A stretch of 64,000 nucleotides of DNA from a virus. A program made the translations under genes and the position numbers. How positions within the stretch are numbered: the stretch's first letter is position 1; the number at the start of each line of letters is the position of its first letter. Shown here piece after piece: positions 27,586 to 36,083 of the stretch. The stretch spans positions 124,001 to 188,000 of IMG/VR virus record IMGVR_UViG_3300010158_000027; one strand, given 5' to 3'. A model generated the notes under the pieces. The model was given only the letters and a program-made list of their open reading frames with translations. It did no database searches and had not been told where the DNA came from.

Positions 27586-28440
27586 ATGGCAAATTCAATT
27601 GATGCGGTACTCGCACAGTACGAGAAGAACTCAACACCGAGTTCACAAAAACAAACAATTTCACAAGAAGACAGAATGAAAAGATACTTTTCAGCTATCC
27701 TTCAAAAGAATGAAAAATCAGCACAACGAAGAGTTCGTATTTTACCAACAAAGGATGGTTCATCACCATTTGTTGAAGTATGGTACCACGAAATCCAAGT
27801 AAACGGACAATGGCTTAAGTTGTATGACCCTGAAAAAAATGGTAACGAAAGATCACCACTTACTGAGGTTTATAATGAACTAATCGCTACGGGTAAAAAA
27901 GAAGATAAAGATTTGGCGGGTCAGTATCGTTCACGTTTATTTTACATCGTTAAAGTTGTGGATAGAGATAATGAGCAAGACGGAGTTAAGTTTTGGAGAT
28001 TCAAACACAATTACAAACAAGAGGGTGTCTTGGATAAGATTCTACCTATTTGGAAAGCGAAAGGTGATTTGACTGATTCTGAAAAAGGGCGTGATTTGAT
28101 TATCGAATTAATCAAAGCAAAAACACCACAAGGAAAAGAGTACACGGTTGTTCAAACTATTATGTATGATGATCCAGCACCGATACATGAGGATAAAGAA
28201 ATCATGAGTGGATGGGTAGAAGATGAACTAACATGGAATGACGTTTATGCTAAAAAACCTGTTGAATATTTAGAGGCTGTAGCTGTGGGTGAAACGCCAA
28301 TGTGGAGTTCCGAACTTAAAAAATATGTTTATGGTGAAGCTGCCGAAATCTCATTAGGTGGTGGTAAACCACAAGAAGAAGTGGTTGCGGTTGTTGACCC
28401 ACAAGCGGGTGACACCCCTGACGAGGAATTACCATTCTAA
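27586..28440 (+). CDS. Single-stranded DNA-binding protein, gp32-like
   Basis: 284 residues. It resembles T4 gp32 in layout: a basic N-terminus, an OB-fold (RRVRILPTKDG, VEVWYHEIQVNGQWLKLYDP, LFYIVKVVDRD) and an acidic C-terminal tail ending DTPDEELPF. T4 gp32 coats displaced strands and recruits UvsX, gp41/gp59 and polymerase through its tail. Two points differ: the sequence has no cysteine at all, so the gp32 zinc site is absent, and the terminal EELPF imitates the partner-binding tip of bacterial SSB (DIPF). It sits first in the replication block with its own promoter and terminator, in keeping with high expression. Confidence 0.8.
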   Translation: MANSIDAVLAQYEKNSTPSSQKQTISQEDRMKRYFSAILQKNEKSAQRRVRILPTKDGSSPFVEVWYHEIQVNGQWLKLYDPEKNGNERSPLTEVYNELIATGKKEDKDLAGQYRSRLFYIVKVVDRDNEQDGVKFWRFKHNYKQEGVLDKILPIWKAKGDLTDSEKGRDLIIELIKAKTPQGKEYTVVQTIMYDDPAPIHEDKEIMSGWVEDELTWNDVYAKKPVEYLEAVAVGETPMWSSELKKYVYGEAAEISLGGGKPQEEVVAVVDPQAGDTPDEELPF

Positions 28441-28446
28441 TTTATT

Positions 28447-28484
28447 GATCGTGGACACATACATTGATGTCCACGATCTTTTTT
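28447..28484 (+). terminator. Strong terminator after SSB gene
   Basis: GATCGTGGACA (28447-28457) pairs perfectly over 11 bp with TGTCCACGATC (28468-28478) around a 10-base loop, then six Ts. Confidence 0.93.
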
Positions 28485-28515
28485 AACAAAACATTTAACA
28501 AAACACATAGATAAT

Positions 28516-29499
28516 ATGGCAATTAAAAAGAAAGAAATATCTTTGGAATCAATCAAGGGTAAATTCTCAACTAAAACAAAATATAAACCAGAAAGTTTTT
28601 ATAATTGTGGTGAAGCATTTATGGGAGCATGTGGATTACCGGGACCCGTAATGGGGGGAATCAATATGTTTTTAGGTCACTCTAACACATCTAAAACTAC
28701 GGCAATGATACTTGCGGCTGCTGACGCACAAAGAAGGGGACATTTACCGGTGTTTATTATAACGGAAAAAAAGTGGAGTTTTGAGCACTCAGTTGAGTTA
28801 GGGTTACAAGCTGAAAAAAATGAAATTGGTGAGTGGGATGGTCAATTCATCTTTAATGATAGTTTTGATGTTATTGAACAGGCGACTGATTTTATTAACG
28901 ATATTCTTGACGCTCAAGAAAAAGGTGACATTCCTTATAGTTTATTGTTTCTGTTTGATAGTATTGGGTCAGTTCCGTGTCAGATGACTTTTGATGGTAA
29001 AGGTGGGTCAATGCACAACTCAAGAGTGCTTGCGGATAAAATAGGAATGGGGATACATTCTAGAATTTCTAAATCTAAAAAAGAAGATTATCCTTATTAT
29101 AATACTTTAGTTGTGGTAAATCAACCATGGGTGGAATTACCGGATAACCCATTTGGGCAACCCGAAATTCGCGCCAAAGGCGGTATTGCGATATGGTTAG
29201 CTAGTAGTTTAATATTCTTATTTGGTAATCAGAAAAAGGCGGGTATTAATCATATTGATGCCACTAAAAATGGTAGAAAGGTGTCGTTCGCAATTAGAAC
29301 AAAGATATCTATTTTGAAAAATCACGTAAATGGTTTAGGATATAAGGATGTCAAAATAATCGCAGTACCACAAGGATATATTGCTGACACAAAAGAAGCT
29401 TTGGATAACTACAAAAAAGAGTACTCGGATTATTGGGCAACAAAATTGGGGTATACGGATTATTCTTTGGACGAATCTACTGACGACATTGACGAATAA
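28516..29499 (+). CDS. uvsX: RecA-like recombinase UvsX
   Basis: 327 residues. Walker A is GHSNTSKT (54-61), with Ser where RecA has Gly, as in T4 UvsX-type P-loops; the Walker B strand is LLFLFDSIGS; a RecA-like GGIAIWLASSLIFLF strand follows, and the end is acidic. UvsX polymerises on SSB-covered DNA and drives strand exchange for recombination-dependent replication and repair. It follows the gp32-like gene and precedes RNase H, so the recombination-replication set is together. T4 UvsX is 391 residues; this one is shorter, mainly at the ends. Confidence 0.9.
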   Translation: MAIKKKEISLESIKGKFSTKTKYKPESFYNCGEAFMGACGLPGPVMGGINMFLGHSNTSKTTAMILAAADAQRRGHLPVFIITEKKWSFEHSVELGLQAEKNEIGEWDGQFIFNDSFDVIEQATDFINDILDAQEKGDIPYSLLFLFDSIGSVPCQMTFDGKGGSMHNSRVLADKIGMGIHSRISKSKKEDYPYYNTLVVVNQPWVELPDNPFGQPEIRAKGGIAIWLASSLIFLFGNQKKAGINHIDATKNGRKVSFAIRTKISILKNHVNGLGYKDVKIIAVPQGYIADTKEALDNYKKEYSDYWATKLGYTDYSLDESTDDIDE

Positions 29500-29537
29500 T
29501 AAAATATAAATAATTATACTTTTTAGTTATTTGGTGA

Positions 29538-29545
29538 TATTTATT
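29538..29545 (+). promoter_or_regulatory. TATTTATT element abutting small RHH-like gene
   Basis: TATTTATT with three bases to the ATG at 29549, the same arrangement as before the minus-strand RHH-like gene at 6618 and the gp14-like gene. Confidence 0.3.
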
Positions 29546-29548
29546 AAT

Positions 29549-29713
29549 ATGGGGAGAAGAAAGGTTGAAGAAGAAAAAAAGAAAGTAAAATTGGCGGTGT
29601 CTATTGATCCCGACTTACCACAATACTTTAAGGATAAATCTATAAACTTATCTTCTCTTGTTAATAAACTATTAAAAGAGTATATTAGAAATGGAGACAA
29701 AAGTTTGTACTAA
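29549..29713 (+). CDS. Small RHH-like DNA-binding protein
   Basis: 54 residues from ATG 29549. A very basic and acidic N-terminus (MGRRKVEEEKKK) is followed by a strand VKLAVSIDPDL, helix, and INLSSLVNKLLKEYI, which is the strand-helix-helix pattern of ribbon-helix-helix repressors, with a Ser-Ser-Leu-Val start of the second helix. It overlaps the HNH gene by 23 bases. A small regulator next to a homing endonuclease is common in phages. The role is inferred from pattern. Confidence 0.6.
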   Translation: MGRRKVEEEKKKVKLAVSIDPDLPQYFKDKSINLSSLVNKLLKEYIRNGDKSLY

Positions 29714-30464
29714 ATGCGATGTTGAAAAAAATATTTGTGATTTTTATTTAGATAGACAAAAGAAAAATGGTTTATCTTCTGATTGTAAAGTTTGTAGAAA
29801 AAAAAGTGTTAAAAACTACGGAGAAAAAAACCCCAATAAAATTAAACAAAGTAAACAAAAGGAATATTTAAAAAATATTGAAAAGTATCGTACTCTTAAT
29901 AAAAAATGGAAAAGTGAAAATCCAAATTATATGTTAAATTATTTGAAAATTTATTATGATAAAAATAAAGTACAATTACTTGAAAAACAAAAAAAATATT
30001 ATGAATCCAATAAAGGGAGTATTTTAAAAAAATACCAAGAGTACGTTAAAAATAATAGCAAAAAAACATCAAAAAATCAGAAAGAATATCGTACTAAAAA
30101 TAAAGAAGGGTTGAGAGAGTATATTAATCAATATAAAAGAAAACGTAGACAAACCGATATTATTTTTAAATTAAGAGATAATATTAGTCATAGAACTAGA
30201 CAAATATTTAAATATTTTAACACAGAAAAAAAAAACAAAACCTTTGATATTGTTGGTTGTTCGCCAGAATTTTTAAAGGAACATTTAGAAAACCAATTTG
30301 TTGTCGGTATGGGTTGGGATAACCGGAATGAGTGGCATATTGACCACATAATTCCATTATCATCGGCAAAAACAGAAGAAGAATTATACTGTTTATGTCA
30401 TTATACAAATCTCCAACCATTATGGGCTGAAGACAATTTAAAAAAGAGTAACAAAATATTGTAG
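29691..30464 (+). CDS. HNH homing endonuclease, free-standing
   Basis: 257 residues. N-terminal zinc-finger-like C6-x2-C9 and C32-x2-C35, then a very Lys/Asn/Tyr-rich helical linker (about 40-165), then an HNH nuclease at the end: WHIDHIIPL (215-223, with H219 as likely base) and the N-x-LW-x-EDNLKKSNK segment. Such enzymes cut homologous phage DNA and spread their own gene, and lie between conserved genes, here uvsX and RNase H. Composition is more AT-rich and Lys-rich than its neighbours, which fits a mobile origin. The start at 29691 lies within the preceding gene. Confidence 0.85.
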   Translation: METKVCTKCDVEKNICDFYLDRQKKNGLSSDCKVCRKKSVKNYGEKNPNKIKQSKQKEYLKNIEKYRTLNKKWKSENPNYMLNYLKIYYDKNKVQLLEKQKKYYESNKGSILKKYQEYVKNNSKKTSKNQKEYRTKNKEGLREYINQYKRKRRQTDIIFKLRDNISHRTRQIFKYFNTEKKNKTFDIVGCSPEFLKEHLENQFVVGMGWDNRNEWHIDHIIPLSSAKTEEELYCLCHYTNLQPLWAEDNLKKSNKIL

Positions 30465-30485
30465 TAACAATTATAAAAAATACAA

Positions 30486-31493
30486 ATGATTAAAACATTA
30501 GTTATTGATGCGAACAATCTATTAAAGATAGGATTCCACGGAGTTAAAGGGTATTTTAATGGTGTTGAACATGTGGGTGGTATTTGGCATTTTTTAAATA
30601 CCACTCGTAGGTTCATTGATGAGGGTAATTTTGACAAGGTGATCGTTGCTTGGGACGGAGTTACCAGTTCATCAGAACGAAGGTTATTTTACCCCAACTA
30701 CAAACTAAATAGACGGGCACCATCTGATGAAAACTTGGAACTATCATTTAACAAACAAAAAGTAAGAGTAAAACAATACTTAGAGGAAATGTTTGTTAGA
30801 CAAATTGAGTTTGAAAACTCGGAAGCCGACGATTTAATCTCATATTACTGTCAAATATCGATAGGTGAACACAAAACCATTTTTAGTGGAGATAGGGACC
30901 TCACACAACTTATATCAGAAGATGTATGTATCTATTCGCCTAACACTAAAAAGTACTATAAGAATGGAGATAACATTAAACTACACGAGATAGAGATACC
31001 CCACTATAATGTTAAAACATTTAAAATCGTTTCTGGAGATAGATCAGATAACATTGATGGGATTTATTATTTAGGTGAAAAAACATTTGTAAAGTTATTT
31101 CCCGAAATCCTTGATACTAAAGTATCTTTTACCGATATTTTAACAAGGGGTGAAGAACTTTTAAAAGAACAGAAAGATAATACCGTACTTAAAAATTTAC
31201 TGACGGGTAGAACAAAGAGTGGTATATTTGGTGACGAATTCTTCCAAGTCAATGAAAAACTTGTTGATTTATCGGAACCGTTGATAAGTGAAGAAGGAAA
31301 AGAGATGGTTAGATTGTATTACTCCGAGTCGTTGGATCCTGACGGAAGAGGTTATAAGAATCTAATTAGAATGATGATGGAAGATGGGCTTTTTAAATAT
31401 TTACCAAAAAATGATGATGCTTGGGTTTATTTTTTAAAACCATTTTTAAAACTAACAAGAAAAGAAAAAACAAAATTTAAAACAAAAAAGTAA
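30486..31493 (+). CDS. rnh: RNase H / 5'-3' exonuclease (T4 Rnh-like, FEN family)
   Basis: 335 residues. The start (MIKTLVIDANNLL) gives the first metal Asp (D8); AWDG, then RRLFYPNYKLNR, SEADDLISYY with the metal-binding acidic pair, FSGDRDLTQL and VSGDRSDNIDG complete the active site and helix-hairpin-helix entry of FEN-type nucleases. T4 RNase H (305 residues) removes lagging-strand RNA primers. Four bases separate its stop from the next gene, and the helicase follows, in line with a replication operon. Confidence 0.88.
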   Translation: MIKTLVIDANNLLKIGFHGVKGYFNGVEHVGGIWHFLNTTRRFIDEGNFDKVIVAWDGVTSSSERRLFYPNYKLNRRAPSDENLELSFNKQKVRVKQYLEEMFVRQIEFENSEADDLISYYCQISIGEHKTIFSGDRDLTQLISEDVCIYSPNTKKYYKNGDNIKLHEIEIPHYNVKTFKIVSGDRSDNIDGIYYLGEKTFVKLFPEILDTKVSFTDILTRGEELLKEQKDNTVLKNLLTGRTKSGIFGDEFFQVNEKLVDLSEPLISEEGKEMVRLYYSESLDPDGRGYKNLIRMMMEDGLFKYLPKNDDAWVYFLKPFLKLTRKEKTKFKTKK

Positions 31494-31497
31494 AAGT

Positions 31498-31953
31498 ATG
31501 AAAGATCAGAACGATGTAACGAAGGTTGAATTCTTAATGACACTTAACAATAATTTTGTGGTACAAAGATTTTTTAATGTTAAAGGGTATAATGAAAACG
31601 CTAAAAATAGTGTTGAATTTTACGAATACATTAAAAGTTTATCTGAGGAATTACAAACAAAGTTAAGAAACAAGAGCGTTGTCTATATGTTGGAAAATAG
31701 ATTCCAAATTGAGGAGGACAAAAACGTTTTAGAGACATCAAATACCGATGGACCTGAAACATTTAATATTATTTTAAAGGTAGGAAATCTGACAATTTGT
31801 CATAGAGTCATTGATGCGAAAGTGTACCCTCCGAAGGTAAGATACACCCTGGATATACGCCCATCCATAAAAAACATTTTAAGAGAATTGACTGACATTT
31901 TATCAGATGAAAATTTATCTTTTGAGATGATGACTTATTCATTGGCTCAATAG
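31498..31953 (+). CDS. Unknown protein between RNase H and helicase
   Basis: 151 residues, mixed alpha/beta, with segments FLMTLNNNFVVQRFFNVKGY and VRYTLDIRPSIKNIL. No motif recognised. In T4 the helicase loader gp59 and other small replication factors lie near rnh, so a helper role is possible, but length and sequence give no match to gp59. It starts 4 bases after the RNase H stop and ends in TAG. Confidence 0.6.
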   Translation: MKDQNDVTKVEFLMTLNNNFVVQRFFNVKGYNENAKNSVEFYEYIKSLSEELQTKLRNKSVVYMLENRFQIEEDKNVLETSNTDGPETFNIILKVGNLTICHRVIDAKVYPPKVRYTLDIRPSIKNILRELTDILSDENLSFEMMTYSLAQ

Positions 31954-31961
31954 TATTTATT
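31954..31961 (+). promoter_or_regulatory. TATTTATT element before gp41
   Basis: TATTTATT, 27 bases before the helicase ATG and one base after the upstream stop. It is the only element of this type seen before a core replication enzyme, so it could be functional or chance. Confidence 0.25.
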
Positions 31962-31988
31962 AAAACACAATAAAAAAATCTATAAAAT

Positions 31989-33362
31989 ATGTCAGACAAA
32001 AAAAACTTCGGGTACTTAGGAAATACGTTTCAAATTCAACTTTTAAACAACATCGTAACGTATAAAACATTCGCTAATTCCATTATTGAAGTTATTGATC
32101 CTCACTATTTTGATAACCAATATTTTAAAATCATTTGTCAAATGATTAGAGAATATTATACAAAATATGATCACACACCCACGTTTGATACCCTCGAACA
32201 ACTAACTAAATCTGAAATTAGTTCACCAATGGCTCAAAAAAGTGTATTAGATACTATTGAGCAGGTTAGAAATGTTTCAGATGAGGGATCAACATTTGTT
32301 CAAGAAAAATCCCTAAAATTCTGTAAACAACAGGAACTCCAAAAAGTGATGATAAAAACTCAATCAATTATCGATAAAGGTGATTTTGAGAGTTACGACA
32401 AGTTAGAGGAAATGGTACGTGGAGCACTACAAGTTGGTGAGGTAGATAAAGGTACCACCGACGTGTTTTTTAACCTTGACGAGGTATTAAATGAGGACTA
32501 CAGACACCCAATTCCTATTGGTGTTCCCGGTATTGATAACCTGTTAAAGGGTGGTTTAGCGAAAGGTGAAATCGGAGTTATTTTGGCACCTACCGGTGTT
32601 GGGAAATCAACATTCACAACTAAGATTGCGAACCACGCATTTAACTTAGGATACAACGTACTTCAAATATTTTTTGAGGACAACCCTAAGATTATTCAAA
32701 GAAAACACATTACACTTTGGACTGGAATTCACCCCGACGATTTAACTGAAAACAAGGATGAGGTAATGGCAAAGGTTAAACATATCGAATCAACAAGAAA
32801 AAATAAGTTGATAATGAAAAAGTTACCATCCGATACCGTAACGATGAATCAGATTAAAAATCAAGTTAGAAAGATGATTGCCGATGGAATTAAAGTTGAT
32901 ATGATTATATTGGATTATATCGATTGTGTTGTACCCGATAAAAATTTGGGGGACGAATGGAAAAGTGAAGGTTCGGTGATGAGAGGGTTTGAAGCTATGT
33001 GTCATGAATTGGACATCGCAGGATGGACAGCAACACAAGGGAATAGAAGTTCGATATCGTCTGAGGTGGTAACAACTGACCAAATGGGGGGTTCCATTAA
33101 GAAAGCACAAGTTGGTCACGTAATCATTACGGTGGCTAAAAGTCTACAACAAAAAGAGATGAATTTGGCAACAATAGCGATTACTAAATCGAGAATCGGT
33201 AAAGATGGAATCATATTTGAAAACTGTAAGTTCGACAATGGTATGTTAGAAATCGACACCGAACAAAGTGTGACATTTTTAGGGCACGAAGAACAAAAAG
33301 AAGTGAAAAATCGTAATAGAATTAAAGAACTATTGGCGAAAAAAAAGGAACAACAATCTTAA
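31989..33362 (+). CDS. gp41: Replicative DNA helicase, gp41/DnaB-like
   Basis: 457 residues, near T4 gp41 (475). Walker A is APTGVGKST (200-208); Walker B strand VDMIILDYID; later QGNRSSISS and GHVIITVAKS-x-QQKE followed by ATIAITKSRIGKDG, the DnaB-type motifs 3-4 and Arg finger region. The first 150 residues form the N-terminal hexamer-collar domain. It unwinds the fork 5'-3' on the lagging strand and works with primase and gp32. Position in the replication block agrees. Confidence 0.9.
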   Translation: MSDKKNFGYLGNTFQIQLLNNIVTYKTFANSIIEVIDPHYFDNQYFKIICQMIREYYTKYDHTPTFDTLEQLTKSEISSPMAQKSVLDTIEQVRNVSDEGSTFVQEKSLKFCKQQELQKVMIKTQSIIDKGDFESYDKLEEMVRGALQVGEVDKGTTDVFFNLDEVLNEDYRHPIPIGVPGIDNLLKGGLAKGEIGVILAPTGVGKSTFTTKIANHAFNLGYNVLQIFFEDNPKIIQRKHITLWTGIHPDDLTENKDEVMAKVKHIESTRKNKLIMKKLPSDTVTMNQIKNQVRKMIADGIKVDMIILDYIDCVVPDKNLGDEWKSEGSVMRGFEAMCHELDIAGWTATQGNRSSISSEVVTTDQMGGSIKKAQVGHVIITVAKSLQQKEMNLATIAITKSRIGKDGIIFENCKFDNGMLEIDTEQSVTFLGHEEQKEVKNRNRIKELLAKKKEQQS

Positions 33363-33385
33363 AATAAATAATTAAAATTAAAAAA

Positions 33386-35245
33386 ATGGATATTTCGCAA
33401 AAAATATTAAGTGACATTACTGTCTTTATGAAATACGCTAAGTTTCAACCGGAAAAGAACCGTAGAGAGACTTGGGAAGAGTTAGTAACTCGTAACAAAG
33501 AGATGCACCAAAAGAAGTTTCCTCATATTAAAGATGAGATAGAATCAACATATAAAATGGTGTACGATAAAAAAGTTTTACCATCAATGAGATCATTACA
33601 ATTCGGTGGTAAACCAATTGAGATTTCTCCAAATAGAATTTACAATTGCGCATATATGCCAATTGATCATGTGGATTCATTTGCTGAAACAATGTTTTTA
33701 CTTTTAGGTGGAACGGGTGTTGGGTATTCAGTTCAAAAACACCATGTTGAAAAATTGCCTGACATTAAAAAACCAAACCCAGAAAGAACAAGACGTTACC
33801 TTATTGGTGATTCTATCGAGGGATGGGCGGACGCAATTAAGGTGTTAATGGAATCATATTTGGGTTATAAATCATCAACACCAGTATTTGATTTTTCAGA
33901 TATCAGACATAAAGGTGCGATGCTTGTGACATCAGGTGGGAAGGCTCCAGGCCCACAACCATTAAAAGATTGTGTTCACAACATCACAAAAGTAATGAAC
34001 AGTAAAAAAGATGGTGAAAAATTAACACCAATCGAAACTCACGATATTGTATGTCATATTGCGGACGCAGTACTTGCCGGAGGGATCAGAAGAGCGGCAC
34101 TGATTTCATTATTCTCGGCTGACGATGAAGAAATGATTTCTTGTAAGTCAGGTAACTGGTGGGAATCAAACCCACAAAGAGGTAGAGCAAATAATTCGGC
34201 AGTATTACTTCGTCACAAAATAACTAAAGATTTCTTTATGGAACTTTGGAAACGTATTGAATTGTCAGGAGCAGGTGAACCTGGAATTTACTTATCTAAC
34301 GATAAAGATTGGGGAACAAATCCATGTTGTGAAATCGCACTTAGACCCTTCCAATTTTGTAACTTGTGTGAGGTTAACGCTTCAGACATTGAATCACAAG
34401 AAGACTTTGAAAAACGAGTTAAAGCTGCAGCATTTATTGGAACATTACAAGCGGGATACACTGACTTTCATTATTTGAGAGACATTTGGAAAAGAACGAC
34501 CGAAAAAGATGCACTTATTGGTGTGGGTATGACGGGTATTGGTTCAGGAACGGTTTTAGGGTATGATATGAAAAAAGCGGCTAAAGCAGTTAAAGAAGAA
34601 AACGAAAGAGTTGCGGAACTTATCGGGATTAATAAATCGGCAAGAACAACGACAGTTAAACCGTCAGGAACATCATCATTGGTTTTGGGGACGTCATCTG
34701 GTATCCACGCATGGCATAACGATTATTATGTGAGAAGAATCAGAGTGGGTAAAAACGAATCAATCTACTCTTACTTGGCAATCAATCATCCAGAATTAAT
34801 TGAGGATGAGTTTTTCCGACCACATGATACTGCGGTGATAGGTATACCACAAAAGGCACCAGAAGGGTCAATTTTGAGACACGAATCAGTATTCCAAATG
34901 TTGGAAAGAGTAAAAAAAGTGGCTCAGGAATGGATTAAATTTGGACACAGAAATGGACAAAATACTCACAACGTATCTGCGACAGTTTCAATTAAAGAGG
35001 ACGAGTGGGACTTGGTTGGTGAATGGATGTGGGAAAACAGAAACGCATATAACGGATTGTCCGTATTACCCTATAACGGTGGTTCGTACACCCAGGCTCC
35101 TTTTACCGATTGTACGAAGGAGGAGTATGAAGATTTAATAAAAACATTAACTAATATTGACTTAACTCGTGTAGTTGAATTACAGGATAATACCGACCTA
35201 AGAGGTGAAGTTGCATGTGGTGCGAACGGATGCGAAATTGCTTAA
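33386..35245 (+). CDS. Ribonucleotide reductase, class II (B12-dependent, monomeric type)
   Basis: 619 residues. The active-site triad is N312-x-C314-x-E316 in NPCCEIAL; C88 in YNCAYMPID and a Cys in the second half would form the reducible pair; C611 and C616 in the C-terminal CGANGC shuttle electrons. The Gly-rich GGTGVGYSVQ and TTVKPSGTSSLVLGTSSGIH segments are typical of the adenosylcobalamin-dependent monomeric enzymes (Lactobacillus RTPR type). It makes dNTPs without oxygen or a separate radical subunit. An allosteric ATP cone is not obvious. It depends on host cobalamin supply, as no B12 genes are visible. Confidence 0.85.
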   Translation: MDISQKILSDITVFMKYAKFQPEKNRRETWEELVTRNKEMHQKKFPHIKDEIESTYKMVYDKKVLPSMRSLQFGGKPIEISPNRIYNCAYMPIDHVDSFAETMFLLLGGTGVGYSVQKHHVEKLPDIKKPNPERTRRYLIGDSIEGWADAIKVLMESYLGYKSSTPVFDFSDIRHKGAMLVTSGGKAPGPQPLKDCVHNITKVMNSKKDGEKLTPIETHDIVCHIADAVLAGGIRRAALISLFSADDEEMISCKSGNWWESNPQRGRANNSAVLLRHKITKDFFMELWKRIELSGAGEPGIYLSNDKDWGTNPCCEIALRPFQFCNLCEVNASDIESQEDFEKRVKAAAFIGTLQAGYTDFHYLRDIWKRTTEKDALIGVGMTGIGSGTVLGYDMKKAAKAVKEENERVAELIGINKSARTTTVKPSGTSSLVLGTSSGIHAWHNDYYVRRIRVGKNESIYSYLAINHPELIEDEFFRPHDTAVIGIPQKAPEGSILRHESVFQMLERVKKVAQEWIKFGHRNGQNTHNVSATVSIKEDEWDLVGEWMWENRNAYNGLSVLPYNGGSYTQAPFTDCTKEEYEDLIKTLTNIDLTRVVELQDNTDLRGEVACGANGCEIA

Positions 35246-35273
35246 TATGAAAGTAACATGGGGAAATGACACG

Positions 35274-35305
35274 ACGCTAACATACCAAGTTTTGTTAGCG
35301 TTTTA
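35274..35305 (+). terminator. Terminator after ribonucleotide reductase
   Basis: ACGCTAAC (35274-35281) pairs perfectly with GTTAGCGT (35294-35301) around a 12-base loop, followed by TTT. A 26-residue reading frame runs through it and is not considered a gene. Confidence 0.8.
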
Positions 35306-35328
35306 TAATCAAAGGAAAAATAATTAAA

Positions 35329-35556
35329 ATGAATGTAAGTGCATCTAAAGATTGGATACAACAATTATATGTGAAGGAGTTTATTACTCCCAAACTTTTA
35401 CCATCTGACTTTTATTATAATAAAGATGGAAGGATGGTTATGACTGAAGAGTATCATAAACGTCGAGGTAAATGTTGCGGAAGTGGGTGTTCACATTGCC
35501 CCTACACACCACCCCACCAAAAAGATAATATAGATTTACAAGGATCCCGACATTAG
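35329..35556 (+). CDS. DUF5522-like Cys-rich small protein
   Basis: 75 residues. The segment DFYYNKDGRMVMTEEYHKRR followed by GKCCGSGCSHCPY matches the DUF5522 pattern: a YYN-x-(D/E)-G turn, TEEYH, then CC-x-x-GC-x-HCPY, probably a metal or cluster site. That family is known mainly as a cellular protein, frequent in Bacteroidota; its function is unknown. A phage copy next to a ribonucleotide reductase may reflect host capture, perhaps a redox or metal helper. The stop TAG lies inside the following terminator hairpin. Confidence 0.75.
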   Translation: MNVSASKDWIQQLYVKEFITPKLLPSDFYYNKDGRMVMTEEYHKRRGKCCGSGCSHCPYTPPHQKDNIDLQGSRH

Positions 35557-35575
35557 GTTGGGATTTTTTATTTTA
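35544..35575 (+). terminator. Terminator overlapping the end of the DUF5522-like gene
   Basis: ATCCCGAC (35544-35551) pairs with GTTGGGAT (35557-35564) with one G-T pair and a 5-base loop, followed by TTTTTATTTT. Confidence 0.88.
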
Positions 35576-35579
35576 CCGC

Positions 35580-35613
35580 TATTTATAACAAAAGTTACAA
35601 CATTATATTTATA
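35580..35613 (+). promoter_or_regulatory. Two TATTTATA elements before gp25 gene
   Basis: TATTTATA occurs at 35580-35587 and again at 35606-35613, the second four bases before the ATG at 35618. This begins the baseplate-wedge unit. Confidence 0.4.
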
Positions 35614-35617
35614 TAAT

Positions 35618-36079
35618 ATGGCAGACGGAATTACTTATGGTTTAGGGTTCCCCTTTAGACAAAGTCAAAAGGGAACTTATGTGTATTTAACGGAAACTAC
35701 TGGTGATGAAATTAGAAGTAACTTAATACATTTATTATTAACCCGACGTGGTTATAGATATTACTTACCCGATTTTGGGACTAGACTGTATGAGTTTATT
35801 TTTGAACCATTAGACGGACAAACCTTTGATACGATTAAAAGTGAAATCGAAGAGACGGTTAGGAAGTATATACCAAACCTAACAATAGAGAACATCACAA
35901 TTGAGGGGTATGTTGATTCTGAACCATCTATCGGTGATATGCCTACAGAACAATTCGATATACCTATTTATAGGGTACCTGGAGCAAATACGGAGGAATA
36001 CACCGCGAAGGTTAAAATAGAATACACCGATGACAATAACCCATTTGGGTCTAAGGAGTTTGTAATTATAAATTTATAA
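35618..36079 (+). CDS. gp25: Baseplate wedge protein gp25 (GPW/gp25 family)
   Basis: 153 residues from ATG 35618; upstream in-frame codons cross the terminator and are excluded. The fold signature is clear: DEIRSNLIHLLLTRRGYRYY, DFGTRL-x-EF-x-FEPLD, then an (I/V)-x-x-I-x-E-x-V-x-KYIP helix and a final beta hairpin. gp25-type proteins join sheath to baseplate wedge and are conserved in all contractile tails. T4 gp25 is 132 residues. The gp6-like gene follows after 4 bases, as usual. Confidence 0.9.
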   Translation: MADGITYGLGFPFRQSQKGTYVYLTETTGDEIRSNLIHLLLTRRGYRYYLPDFGTRLYEFIFEPLDGQTFDTIKSEIEETVRKYIPNLTIENITIEGYVDSEPSIGDMPTEQFDIPIYRVPGANTEEYTAKVKIEYTDDNNPFGSKEFVIINL

Positions 36080-36083
36080 TATT

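Noticed and set aside
35247-35327. 26-residue open frame after the RNR
   Set aside because: It runs through a terminator hairpin, is very short and ends two bases before the DUF5522-like ATG; could be real but cannot be supported.
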